DNA from: Lactuca virosa
Taxonomy: Eukaryota; Streptophyta; Magnoliopsida; Asterales; Asteraceae
DNA length: 64,000 bases
NCBI GenBank assembly: GCA_928212115.1
Contig: CAKMRJ010005634.1
Coordinates: forward strand, 117,396,970 to 117,460,969
Direction: 5' to 3'
Shown: piece by piece, positions 23,807 through 34,984 of the stretch
How positions within the stretch are numbered: position 1 is the stretch's first letter
How the letters are laid out: every line of letters starts with the position of its first letter
Program-made: the position numbers and the translations under genes
The notes under the pieces: model-generated
What the model saw: the letters and a program-made list of their open reading frames with translations, nothing else
Database searches by the model: none
What the model was told of the DNA's origin: nothing

Positions 23807-25212
23807 TTATTGGGAAAACATACCGCTGCTCACAGGTGATTCCAGGAGGGTCTCTCCTGTAGTGATTGTCAGCACCCTTCCCTCCTTTCCAGAGTTCCTT
23901 GTCATTGGACAATCCCTCCTGAAGTGTCCAGATTCATCACACTCGTAACAAGTCGAGTTTATACTGATACTGGAGGTCTGGGAGATGGGTCGTGCCGGTG
24001 TCCTGCAGAAACGGGTAGTGTGCCCATTCCTGTTGCAGTTCTTGCAGTGTAACTTTTGGCAGGCTCCATAGTGATGGAAACTGCACTTGCTGCATTTTGG
24101 GCGAATCCCAACATATGGGGTTCTCGGCATTGAGGTAGCAGGGTCAGTGGGGGTAGGGGCTGCTACAACTTGCTGCCTTTTGGTAGGTCCTGGAGTTGAA
24201 TTGCTCCCTCTCTTGTTACAAGATTTTCGCTTCTTGTTCTTGGATTTGTGGTTCGGGGTGTTCCTGTAGGTAGACACTTGCTGGTGCCTTTGGTCCTTGC
24301 TGAGGGTAGGATTGTCGTCACTGTTTCCATTCCCATTTGTGTTGTTGAGTTGTACATGACGGCTGTCACAACAGTTGTCACTGCGGCTTGGAAAGTAGCA
24401 AAGTGCATTCGTAGGATCAGTGTTTCACCGGTTGACTGGTTGTTTCCATGGGAAGACATGATTCTGTTGCATGAGGAGAAGCAAGCTCGTAAGTGACTAT
24501 GGTTGTTTCCAGTTGTATCTTTTCTATACTTATAGATACACATTTATGTATGCACCACTACAAACCACATGCTTTGTGATATGAGTCTAAATGTTTCGAT
24601 CTACATCTCTTCGTTGTATCTATGTTAATAAGTAGTAGTAGGTATTGGACGTTTGTTAAGTTCAACAGAAGAGAATACAGATATTAGTGCAATTAGTTGG
24701 TTCGAATTACATGGGTTCTTGGAGGGCGTACCTCTCTTGATTTACTACTACTAGTCATAACGAAGTACATAATAAACCTAAGACATAGTGCGAGTAATGT
24801 GGTGATGCTCATATGTCGAAATAACGCACGAGGAGCTCGGCCATTTCACTCATTTCACGAGTGGTCTCCTCTACCCTCTGCTCTGCTTGAACTGCCCTAG
24901 CTTCGGCTGCAAAGAGCTGCTGCTTTAGGGTGGCCACTTCTTCCTCTAAAGAGCGTAGACGGTCGGTAGGGCCCTCCTACGCTGTGTAAAGATTTGGTAT
25001 TGCTCCTGATGGGTAAAGCTCGCTAAGGATCCCTTTGGTGCCTTTATCCTCGTCTAACTCCTCATCAGAATTCTCCCATTTGTAGTCCATTTCTTGATAT
25101 TCTTCAGGACCCACTACTGGGTTTTCCTCTTGAACGTCTTCTGGCACCTCCCCGATCCATCCGTTGGCTATTACGACAGGTTAGTAGGGGTCTTCGTGGT
25201 GGAATTCATCCA
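23807..25212 (-). pseudogene. Gypsy gag with two zinc knuckles, degenerate N-terminus
   Basis: Gag binds and packages the element RNA. On minus a Lys/Arg-rich linker precedes CSKCSFHHYGAC, then CKNCNRNGHTTRFC and CYECDESGHFRRDC, a paired CCHC arrangement. Upstream, from an ATG at 25212, an acidic segment (NGWIGEVPEDVQEENPVV) and a heptad-like helix (LRSLEEEVATLKQQLFAAEA) are readable with stop codons at several points. The middle of gag is missing or frame-shifted. Confidence 0.75.
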
Positions 25213-25537
25213 TGTTGTCTGCACGAGAATAGAGGTGTGAGAAACATGTAGAAGGTTTGAGTGTGAGGGTTATATGGTATCCTAAAATACACCTATAGTA
25301 TTTTGAACTTCATGGTTGATCCTAATGTTCCTTTGCATGCAAAGTGGGTAAGTTTTAGTCTCATTGCAACACTAAGATTACTCCCAAACACAAGTTGGTC
25401 GTATCTTGAATAAATATAGTTGACCAGGCTATATTTATCCCAGATATGATTACATAACTGTCTAGGTTTGACTGTAGTGTCCAACATTTAATTACTTTGG
25501 TTTTGTTCTTATCATGACACTGTCTTAGCATGTGTGT

Positions 25538-27347
25538 ATACTAAAAATGTTCAAAAAATGGCCCATGTTTACTAAAAAGCCTATTTTCGGCGCAATTTTA
25601 CTATAATGCTGCAAAATGGCCCAAGTTTATTAAAAAGCCCATTTTCGGCCCTTTTATACTAAAATGTTCATTAAAGGCCCAAGTTTATCAAAATGTTCAA
25701 AAATGGCCCATGTTTACTAAAAAGCCCATTTTCGGCCCACTTTTACTAAAATGCTAAAAAATGGCCCAGGTTTATTAAAAAACCCATTTTCGGCCATTTT
25801 AAACTGAAATGTTCAATAAAGGCCCAAGTTTATCAAAATGTTCAAAAATGGCTCATTCTTATCTTTATGGCCGAAAATAGTCCAATATTTAGTGAGACTA
25901 TTTTATCATTTTTCATGTTTTCATGCCAAAATTTGTTTAAAACATATTCTTGGACTAATCTTTGTGATATTTACCATGCATCAAGTGAACAAGTTTCATT
26001 TAGGAGCTAGTTTTCATTTTTAACAACATTTTATGTTAACTAAGTCCAACATCTTGAGATCTAACCAAGAATCTCGAGTTCTTGGACTCTTAGCATGGAT
26101 TTCACAACATTTAAGAAACATATCATACAACACATGCACATACAAGCAAATATACAAAGATTTACATAATACTTTGACTTGTATCCTCCCCCAAAAGAAA
26201 GAAAAGTTCGAAAATAGGGGTATGAAGCTCACCTTGGGGTTTTTTCGGTTTTGAAGAGGAAAATGGAGTAAGTTTTCTGCCTAGCTTGCTACCTTGAGAT
26301 GATTTTCGAAGCTAAGATGGTTCTAGGAGGCAAAACACAAAAATGGTGAGAGTGAGTGAAGGATTTTTGACACAAACCTTGAATAAAATAAAAGAGTTTG
26401 TCATAACTTACCAAGTTATGAGGTTTGAAGATAATTTCTTGAATCCACACACCACGCACAAATTCTTGGAGAGAAGAGTTAGAGGATTTTTCTTGAGAGA
26501 ATAATGGGGCTTGAGAGAATATGGAAATGCGAGTGAGTTTTGAAATGAAGAGTGGAGAAATATGGTGGTGGTTTGGTCGAGATAAGGGAGAGGAGAGGGA
26601 AGATTCCTCCTTGTTATATGTTGGACAACAATTTCACTTCTAGATACATGCTAGGTAACAACCTAGATGTATGTTATACAACTTTGAGGTGGCACACAAA
26701 AGTCAACCTCTTTTATTTGTTTTTTTTTAAACATACCGATCGGGTTTAGGGAAGAAAGGAGAAAGAAAGAAATTGGGCTTGGTTTGGAAGGGTGACCGAG
26801 AACACATTGGCCCAATAAGGATTTTCGACCCATGAAGGCCCATATACAGGTTATCGGCCCAATAAGGCTAAATGGCAAGGTTTTCAGCCCAAAAGGTTAA
26901 ATGAAAGAGTTTTCGGCCCCAGAAGGGGCCCATTAAAGGTTTTTGGTCTTGAAAGGCCCATTAAAGGGTTTTCGGCCCAAAATAATACCCTATGGAGGTA
27001 TTTGTCTCACTTTAGTCTAAGGAAGATGTTCACGGCCCAATAAGGCCCAATAAGATTCTTACAGCCCATAAGGATCATGTTGAGGGTTCATTGGTCCATT
27101 AAGGCCCAATAGGAGAGTTTTGGTCCATTAAGAGGTTTGGACCAAGAAAACTTGGGCTAAGGCCCAAAGTTGAGTGGATATAGCTTATTGGGTTAGGTTT
27201 TGGGCTTACACGAGGAAGTTTCGACTTGATTCAAAATTTTTGGAATGTATAAACTTCTATAGTATTGAAGTTTGGTTTGCACCAAAAGTAGGGTTACAAG
27301 ATTTACACAGAGATAGAAATCCTAACCCTAATTTGCTAGTTGTGACA
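25538..27347 (-). repeat. Truncated 5' LTR of the 18133-27347 element
   Basis: It aligns with 19290-21075 and ends in the same GTTGTGACA. The missing part equals the LTR region that would have adjoined the primer site, so the deletion removed both. Bases 25213-25537 between gag and this point hold no recognisable feature. Confidence 0.85.
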
Positions 27348-27635
27348 ATATCGCTACTCAACACCCGCCTTGACCTTGTGTTCAAGGTTTGATTCTTATT
27401 TATTTTTTTTTTCTTTGTGAGTGGTTATGCTTTGTATTAGGGTTAGAGCATGTTCTTTCCCCTTTGGTCTTAGGTCGGTTAGGTTGTTTTGATCCCTATG
27501 GCCTGTCCTATGGGCCTTTTTCTTTTCTATAGGTGGGAAGTCTCCAGCCTGCAATTGTATTTATTCTTTTTATTAATAAGCTTTTAATGAGATGTCGCCC
27601 TCCTTTACCAAAAAAAAAGGGAAAAGAAAAAAGAA
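27348..27635 (+). pseudogene. LINE 3' end, 3' UTR and A-rich tail
   Basis: After the ATATC duplication the LINE resumes with a few codons, then a T-rich 3' UTR containing TTCTTTTTATTAATAAG, the AATAA-type context common near plant LINE ends, and an A-rich tail starting about 27609. This closes the LINE that hosts the three gypsy elements. Confidence 0.65.
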
Positions 27636-27805
27636 AAATACAACCTCAAACACCCTATTTTCAATATCGTGTCTTCTAATACTTCTCTACCCATATTGCA
27701 TGGACATGATCTTCACAAATGGATCCATGGGAGTACCTATCTAGAACGTCTTATTATAAACAAAAAATAAAACATATGATGTGTAGAATATGTTACTAGT
27801 TTGAG
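27636..27805. other. Unassigned short spacer
   Basis: AT-rich DNA between the LINE tail and the next element. I see no gene or repeat in it. Confidence 0.5.
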
Positions 27806-27808
27806 TAA

Positions 27809-29270
27809 GGGATCGTTTGATAGCTGCTGACTGAGTTTGTTCTGACTGAGTTAGTGTTGACTGAGTTAGAACTTCTGACCGAGTCCACATCTGGTTGAAA
27901 CCATGTTGTTTGATTATATCTCTGATTGGCTGTAATTAATGATGAAAAATGACCATATTACCCCTTGATGGAAAACTTCATATAACTCTAAAAATAACAA
28001 TGAATTTTTATTCTTGGTTCCGGAAAAGACAATGAACTTTGATACTTTAATAAAACAATGCTATAATTTGGTAGATTATTCAATGAACAATGCCTTAATA
28101 AGAAAACAAAAAACAAAATTTTCTTATAAGAAAAGAGAAATCAAGCAAACAATTTGTTAATCTCATATTAATACATCATTTATAATAAATAAAATCATCA
28201 CTCCCACCAAGCACATCAAACCACATCTATCATCCATAAATCATTTATAATAAATAAAAAATAGCCAGAAATCACAATACAAAAACACCAAAAATGCTTA
28301 AATCTTGAATCTCGTCTCAATATGTTGTTTTGCCTATATTCTCAATATGCTGTTTTGCCAATATTCCCAAGTGTTTGCTAACCTTCAATATGCTCCTACC
28401 TTTAATATACCAATTAATTATAAGTAGAATTGAGCTAACTACAAAAACGCAAATCATCAACAACTAAAAAGGAGTTTCATCATTGCGTCTTCTTGCGTCT
28501 ACACATCCAAAGAACTTCATTAATCAGAAAATATTCATTATAAAGAGAATTATAGAATACATATGTTAATTAGCACAAAATCCAAACAAAGCATCCAACT
28601 GGAGATATGGAAATTCGCACTACACAAAACACAAACCCTAGCCCTAAATAACCATCTCAAGCCAAATTGATTTGTGCAAAAACACAAAACTAATAAACGA
28701 AAATCATCCGGCAGCAAGATTTAATTATAATAAAAGATTAGATGATTTCAGAGAAGAAAGAAAATTGATTTCACATATGGAGAATAGGAGCTTACCGGCT
28801 GGAGAAAGAAGGCGTTGGGTGACGACGCTCATGTTTGGTGGCGGGAGATAATCGCTGGTGTGGTAGCGCTCAAAGACAGAGTGTCGGAGGAAGTCGCTGG
28901 AATGGATGGAGATGGAGAAGAGAAGTGTACATGACGTCTGGCTGAGGAAGGGTTCCATCGGAGTTGGGCGTCGTTGGAAAGCGGTGGACGGCGACAACAA
29001 AGAAAACGGAGGATCCAGGTGGGAGGAGATGTTGAATGATCGAGGTGAGATTCTGAAGGGAGAAAACGTTGGCAATAAGGAGAATGGTAAAGGAGGTAAA
29101 AGAAATCTTCGGTCTCGGTCAGACTATATTTTTCGGAGGACCGAATCAGTAGTGTGAGACAGTATTTGAGGACCAGGTCAGACAAAATAGGTATCTATCA
29201 AACAAACTGATCAGACCCAATCAGAAAAAAATGCTGACCAGACCCGGTCAGCAAGTTATCAAACATACCC
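27809..29270. mobile_element. Non-autonomous PIF/Harbinger-like element, TSD TAA
   Basis: Left end GGGATCGTTTGATAGC and right end (opposite strand) GGGTATGTTTGATAAC form an inverted repeat, flanked by TAA at 27806-27808 and 29271-29273. CTGACTGAG and GACCGGGTC/GACCCGGTC words recur near both ends. No transposase is seen. The right third (28780-29150) is GC-richer. On minus it holds a short exon-like frame from an ATG at 28831 ending in a GTAAGC donor word, which may be a captured or original 5' exon. Confidence 0.75.
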
Positions 29271-29899
29271 TAAATTTTAATTTATTCACATGTAATATAT
29301 ATTAGCATCTTGCCGGCTCTTTATGCTTTCATTTATTTGTAAATTTTATTCATATATAAAAATATATAACCAAGTTGCAATGCAATTGATTAATACAGGT
29401 ACTAGTCAACATTACTAAAAATTCCACACTGATAAAACGAAAGTGTCCTTTTATGTCAATGTCTTTAAGAAAAAAAAAACATTAACGACAAAATGTATTG
29501 AAAAAGTGAAGCTAAGATATCCTGTTACGTTTCTATAAGTTCGATAGAATTAATGGTTGGAGTTAATTTCTTATATATAGTTTTAAAACCTTTAGCTTTT
29601 TTTTTTTTAAATAATATACTAATGTTGTAATCTAATATTATTGGTACAAATGATGAATAAATTATATTTGTTTTTGTCGTAACTATCGATAACTGTTACT
29701 GTATATTTTAGTAAATGTTTTAATAATATATGGACATAAAAAACATATTTTTATTTTATTTGTAGAAAAAAGAAGGTAAGTATATTCATAAGTAATGTTG
29801 CAATATAAACTTAAGTTGCATATTCGTATGAAGTCCTTTTAAAATGATGTTTAATATAAAGTAATATGATTTATTTATTTATTTTATATTATTTGTCTA

Positions 29900-29903
<4 letters not shown>
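29271..29903. other. AT-rich DNA without a recognisable gene
   Basis: Long A/T tracts and no open frame of note on either strand. It ends in a (TA)n run. Confidence 0.6.

Positions 29904-29976
<73 letters not shown>
29904..29976. repeat. (AT)n microsatellite
   Basis: An uninterrupted run of about 36 AT units directly before the left end of the Pack-MULE-like element. Confidence 0.98.
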
Positions 29977-29978
<2 letters not shown>

Positions 29979-30030
29979 TTGAGATCGGTTGAGAACTCAA
30001 AGTTTTCCGAGAACCCGAGAACTAAAAGTG
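29977..30030 (+). repeat. Left terminal inverted repeat
   Basis: It pairs with 34985-35036. Over 44 aligned bases from GATCGGTTGAGA to GAGAACTAAA I count four mismatches. Confidence 0.85.
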
Positions 30031-30169
30031 GAGCGTTGGATCAAAAGTAATTCGTTAAGGACATGATCGTCATCTTACCAATCTCATTTAATGTTTAATT
30101 TTTTGTGTTATTTAATATATTAATATAAATGTCTAAAATGAACAAAATAACTCAAAATTTCGGATTTAT

Positions 30170-30400
30170 TTTTTCAAAAAAAAAACTGCATTTAAAAAAA
30201 AACTGCATTTTTTTTTAAAAACTGCATTTTTTTTTTAAAAACTGCATTTTTTCTAGAAACAAAACTGTATTTTTTTTCAAAAAAACTGCATTTTTTTTTT
30301 CAGAAAAACTGCATTTTTTTCAAAAAAAAAAAACTGCGATTTTTATAAAAAAGTGCACTTTTTTTCAAAACTGCATTTTTTTAACAAAAAAATCAACATT
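30170..30400. repeat. AAACTGCATTTTT minisatellite
   Basis: About nine copies of an AAAAACTGCATTTTTTTT phrase of variable homopolymer length, inside the left part of the Pack-MULE-like element. Confidence 0.9.
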
Positions 30401-30689
30401 TTAGGTGCATATATGCATATTTTTTCAAATGTATATATATGCATATTTCTTATACTATAATATTCGTAAGTAAATTATAAAAAATCTCATTTTTATTAAT
30501 CAATCTATAAACATAATACAAGTATTTTATTCGATACAAAATAAAATATAAAAAAACTACAAAGATTCGCAGTGTTATCATTTCTTCATACCAAGACCTC
30601 TTCAATATTTTCAACAAATTCTTCAAAACCTACAAGAAAATTTTTTTAAAAAAATTGATTAATGCAAGAACACTCAGAAAAATGCACAA

Positions 30690-31440
30690 TTATATATCAT
30701 GTAAAATTCACATGTGATTATATCATGTAAGATTCAAATGTGATTATATAATGTGATATTCACATGTGATTGTATCTTTTAAGATTCAAATGTGAAATTC
30801 ACAAGAAAATTAAAAAAAAAATTAACAAAGACCACTCACACAAAATGCATGTGTGCAACGTAATTCATATGTGATTCACTAGTGATTTACATGTGAATCA
30901 CATGAAATTCATATGTTATTCACTTGTGATTTACATGTGAATTACATGTGATTAATATGCGAATTACATGTAATTTATATGTGAATCATATATGAATTAC
31001 ATGTGATTTACATGTGAATCACATGTAATTCATATGTGAATTAGATATTATATACATGTAATTCATATGCGATTCACTAGTGATTTACAATTCATATGTG
31101 ATTCACTTGTGATTTACATGTGAATCACAAGTGAATCATATGTGAATTACATGTAATTCATATGTGAATTACATGTAATTCATATGTGAATTTCATGTAA
31201 TTCATATGTGAATCACTTGTGATTTACATGTGAATCACACGTAATTCATACATGTGATTTACATATGAATCATGTGTGAATTACATGTGATTTACATGTG
31301 AATCACATGTAATTCTTATGTGGTTTTACATGTGAATCACATGTAATTCATAATTACATGTGAATCACATGTAATTCATATGTGATTTACTTGTGAATCA
31401 CATGTAATTCACATATGAATTACATGTGATTTACTTATAA
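30690..31440. repeat. Array of ACATGTGAATCACATGT-type palindromes
   Basis: A roughly 750-bp array built from short phrases such as ATTCATATGTGAATTACATG and GATTTACATGTGAATCAC. Many phrases are near-palindromes and occur in alternating orientation. No coding frame runs through it. Confidence 0.9.
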
Positions 31441-31642
31441 CCGTCACACCATGATTCAGATAAATACAAAAATTCAAGAAAATTCGAACATGAACCATTA
31501 TCAATTATGATTGACCTGATAGAAGAGTTGTTGGATGACACTTTGAATCATATCCACATGGAGATCCTTGTTCTTCTTCCGAGTCTTGTTCTTCCATTTT
31601 TACAGTTGAGTTCTCATGCACATATCATTATATATTGCACTG

Positions 31643-31915
31643 CTTCTCATGAATGCAATCTGTAAAACATGCTTCCTTCCATGCATCTCCAAAGGCCTGT
31701 TATGTAACATACTTGAAAATAAAAAGAATCCCGTTAATGACTCCATCAATACACTCAAGAAAGACTATATATGTATATTCACCTTTGTGTCATCAGAAAC
31801 TCCATCTCCAACAGCACCAAAGCTATCAACATTCATAAGCATCCTGACACCACGTTCATCACCCTGACCATGATGGCAAGTCAGAATCATCTTCTATTTT
31901 TAATCTTTTATCCTC
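31643..31915 (-). pseudogene. Captured polygalacturonase fragment (GH28 N-terminus)
   Basis: Polygalacturonases cut pectin in the cell wall. On minus the segment NVDSFGAVGDGVSDDTK ends in an AAG/GTG donor at 31783. After a short intron, AFGDAWKEAC follows from an acceptor at 31696. This is the conserved start of plant GH28 polygalacturonases (FGA-GDG-DDT, then AF-AW). The catalytic NTD, DD, GHG and RIK blocks are absent. Upstream of NVDSFG the frame is damaged. The signal peptide is not visible. It reads in the same direction as the two other captured fragments. Confidence 0.75.
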
Positions 31916-32683
31916 AAGCATGTCCAAGGAGTCAGAAAAATTGCTTTCTGCATACAAACCAACAATAGAGACAGAGAAAGAAAAGAAATAAATACAAGAG
32001 TGCTCATGATTTTGTTGTTTGTTTGTTTAGATTAAATCATGTTTGAGTCACCCAATAAGCCTCAAAACAATCTTTCAAAGTCCTTCTATGAGAATTGATG
32101 GTGAAAGAAATCCAAGTTCCTATTTGTGCAACCTACTTTGTTTTCCACCAAATATTTTGTACCTTGATGAGTGGGTTGTGAGTGGGATGACATTTTTATT
32201 GTTTTACATGCCACGTCTGTTAAGAGGATAATTTTTACCCTTATGGGTGTTCTTAGTGATGGCTTAATGTATTAAGTGGTCAAAAAGCCTTTGAAATCAA
32301 AAGCTGGAAAATTCAGCAAAAATTACAAATCTGTCCCTGTATTGGAAAAATTATAGAAAAATCACTAGGAATCGAATTAATGATTCGTAAACTTTTAAAG
32401 TTTCCATTTTGAATCTAGTTTATCCATTAATTTTCCCATAACCTGTTGTTGCTTCTAAATTAGGTGAAAATCACATTTTTCACCAGCTGGTCAGAATTTA
32501 GCTGCATTGATAGGCAGTTTTGTAAAAATCATATAAAATTTTAGAAAAATCGTTTGGACCTTCAAAAGTACATTCTGAAAAGATAAAATTCTGAACTTCT
32601 GGAATATGAAATAAAAACGGAAGTTATACAGGCTTCAAGTGTGCTAAAACAGCTTTAAATCAGATGAGAATCTGAGATCATAC
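31916..32683. other. Non-coding DNA between captured fragments
   Basis: No exon could be recognised on either strand. It may be intron or flanking DNA of a captured gene. Confidence 0.4.
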
Positions 32684-34061
32684 TTGGTTTATGTTTCCAG
32701 GGTATGGAGAAAAGCCAGTTTCACAATTGACATCACCATCAGGATGACCTGTTGCTCTAAGGAGAGGATCAAGTTGATTGTATTCCACATTAATCACCAT
32801 TTCCCTACCTAATATCATATTATTTAGACACAAGAATAATCATGTATAGCAATGAATAATAAATATTAAAAACATAATAAAAATTACAGTCACTAGTCAA
32901 CACAATTTACCATCTGTATGAGTAAGCTTTGTAGTGCCTCCAATGGCTTCTTTGGCCTTTCAAGGAACAGCAAGGGAATTAACATGGTATTCTTTAGTGG
33001 CACTAACTCCTAATGCTGCAGGAATCGCCTAAAAAATGGAAACAAATTAAATTTTATTTAAAATTTTTCCCACATGAAGTAATTATGCTACGATTTAGAT
33101 GAACCTTAAAAAGAAGTCCATTTGTATCTTGAAAAATAAGACCCATCTCAAAACAACATCTTTCCTGCAAAAATTGTAACAGTGGCTTCATAACTTGGAT
33201 CAAGAGGGTTAATATTGGCACTTAAATTTAAGCTATAATTGCAAAATGTAAAGATTATATAGGACACAAATAAAGTAAAAGACCTACACACCATTCTTTA
33301 AGAAGACCACTGGAATGATCATAATGAGATAAACTTAACAATGCAGATAATCAAGAAAACAAAAGGCCAAGTTGCAATGATTGATACCAAGATGGGTGTA
33401 GTAGTAACTTACAGAAGGTGTGAATCCATCAAATGGGGTCCTTCCTGCCTTTGAATCTGCCAAGAGTTCTCTGGCAGTCTTGATATATGATGCCAAACCT
33501 CCAGGGTAACTTGAATTAAGCAGATCTACCTAAAAGAACTAAGCAAATGTCATTCTAGGATACAAACAGCAACAAAATTGTGGCAATCCTTTGCATAAGC
33601 ATCAAAAAGCTAGGATTTGATATACTTTTAATATAATATTTCCAATTTAGGGTAATGAAGATGCGATTACACGATACCAAGGTCAATGGAGATCGGCCAT
33701 CAAAGGAATAACATATAGAAACGACCAAAGTTAATTGCCTGATTCAAAAACCCTAGCAGCAAGTAAAATTACCTGAGCAAGCAGAGCTTTTTTATCATCA
33801 TCATCAACACCAGGATCAGGCCAATTCTCAAACAAATTAACCTGCCCCGTCTCCAACAACATCTTTCCGAGCTCTATCTGCACATACCCCAAAAACGTAA
33901 AATCAATCCCGTGTGACTCATTGTTATAACAGACACACACATACCTGTTCGGGAGATAGAATGGAGAGGTTTTTTTGGAGACTAGGAGATGAAGATGTGG
34001 AGAGTTCATTGAGTTGAACGGTGGCGAGTTTCTGAATGGCGGAATCGACCGTTGAAGCCAT
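32684..34061 (-). pseudogene. USP: Captured UDP-sugar pyrophosphorylase fragment
   Basis: UDP-sugar pyrophosphorylase makes UDP-sugars from sugar 1-phosphates and UTP in the cytosol. Minus exons: 33945-34061 (starting MASTVDSAIQKLA), 33773-33877 (IELGKMLLETGQVNLFENWP), 33413-33529 (NSSYPGGLASYIKTAREL). Then near 33315 comes HYDHSSGLLKEW, near 33150 FQDTNGLLFK, at 32910-33020 LGVSATKEYHVNSLAVP, and at 32684-32795 INVEYNQLDPLLRATGHPDG. Residues between the third exon and SSGLLKEW, including the nucleotide-binding glycine loop, are missing, as is the C-terminal part. TGA at 32960-32962 replaces an Arg codon after LAVP. Introns are kept, so capture was from DNA and not cDNA. Confidence 0.9.
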
Positions 34062-34454
34062 GAATTACGAAATTGTGAGGACGATCTCAAATATAATCTA
34101 GAAACAGAGCTCGGTAATTGCAAACAAAAAATGGTGAAAGTGAAGAAGATGATTACAACAATGAAGTAGAGAAATAGCAGACGAAATATTTTTAGAGTAT
34201 ATATTCAAATCAGTTTATCATATTCTAACCCTAATTACACACCTAAACAAAAAAATCGACTACTCAAACTCAAATTAAGTTCATCTTCAAACTCAAATTA
34301 CCACCCCTGGTTTTGGAGAACATATCAACCCCTCGGAATTGGAGGCAAAATGAGTTCTAAATTCTAATTTCGAGATAATTGCGCTATAATCCAAAATTCA
34401 ATACCTATAAAATGTAATGCTAACAAATGTAATAATAAATGTAGAGGAGGGAAG

Positions 34455-34610
34455 AAAGTACTGACTCTGCTAGGTCACCGAGCTGACGGAGAATGCCAAC
34501 GAGACCGGCCATGGCAACACCTTCAACCAAAGCTTCGGGATCATCTTTATATGCTGCTTTATAGAGCTATTGATCAGCCAAACTGTACACATTTCTTATC
34601 TGATATCTAT
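34455..34610 (-). pseudogene. Captured SCAR/WAVE N-terminal fragment
   Basis: SCAR/WAVE proteins activate the ARP2/3 complex for actin branching. On minus the region reads RYQIRNVYSLADQ, a TAG (34567-34569) where the family has Glu, then LYKAAYKDDPEALVEGVA and MAGLVGILRQLGDLAE. This is the highly conserved N-terminal SCAR homology domain (RYQIRNEY-LADPELY and EGVAMAGLVG-LRQLGDLAEF). The fragment ends at a possible donor (GTCAGT) after LGDLAE. Only the first exon or so is present. It lies upstream of the USP fragment in the same orientation. Confidence 0.88.
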
Positions 34611-34984
34611 CTATCGGTATTTCTTCAGATTTCCAACTGGACATTCGACAAGACTATCTTCTCCAAATCGACAAGTCAAGATCAGATTCAGAAGAAAACA
34701 ACCGACCTAATGCTTCATTGTAGATTTTCCAATGAACTATACTCACATCCTGTCACACTTCGACGATGATTTCAGGATTTGAGATCCGACGATTTGAGAT
34801 CGGAGGTGTGATGAAGGGTAGAGAGAGGATCGAGAGAGAGATAGCATAAAGAGTTGACGTGATTAAATGTCCCTAAAATGTCCCTGATTTATTTTAATAA
34901 GATGCCCCCGCCCCATTTTATTTTCAGATATTAACGAAAGTGCCACGAAGCATCCTAACCCTCTATTATTTTAATCTAACGGTT

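Larger units (their letters stand above)
18133..27347 (-). mobile_element. Deleted Ty3/gypsy element, TSD ATATC
   Basis: The left end TGTCACACCC starts at 18133 and the right end GTTGTGACA stops at 27347. Flanks 18128-18132 and 27348-27352 are both ATATC. Left LTR 18133-21075 is complete. The right LTR copy begins only near 25538, so over 1 kb of LTR and the primer site have been lost. On minus, gag and scattered protease, polymerase and integrase remnants lie between. A MITE (21536-22318) sits in the integrase tail. Confidence 0.9.

Noticed and set aside
28725..29185. Overlapping 116- to 118-codon minus frames as a protein-coding gene
   Set aside because: Two frames overlap in a pyrimidine-rich leader with Ser/Pro/Leu-rich chance translation; only a possible short first exon was kept as a weak note.
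30690..31440. CRISPR-like repeat array
   Set aside because: Repeats are short, irregular, contiguous and without unique spacers, and the DNA is clearly plant nuclear.
34551..34769. 72-codon plus-strand frame
   Set aside because: Mostly the antisense of the SCAR/WAVE fragment and the element edge.
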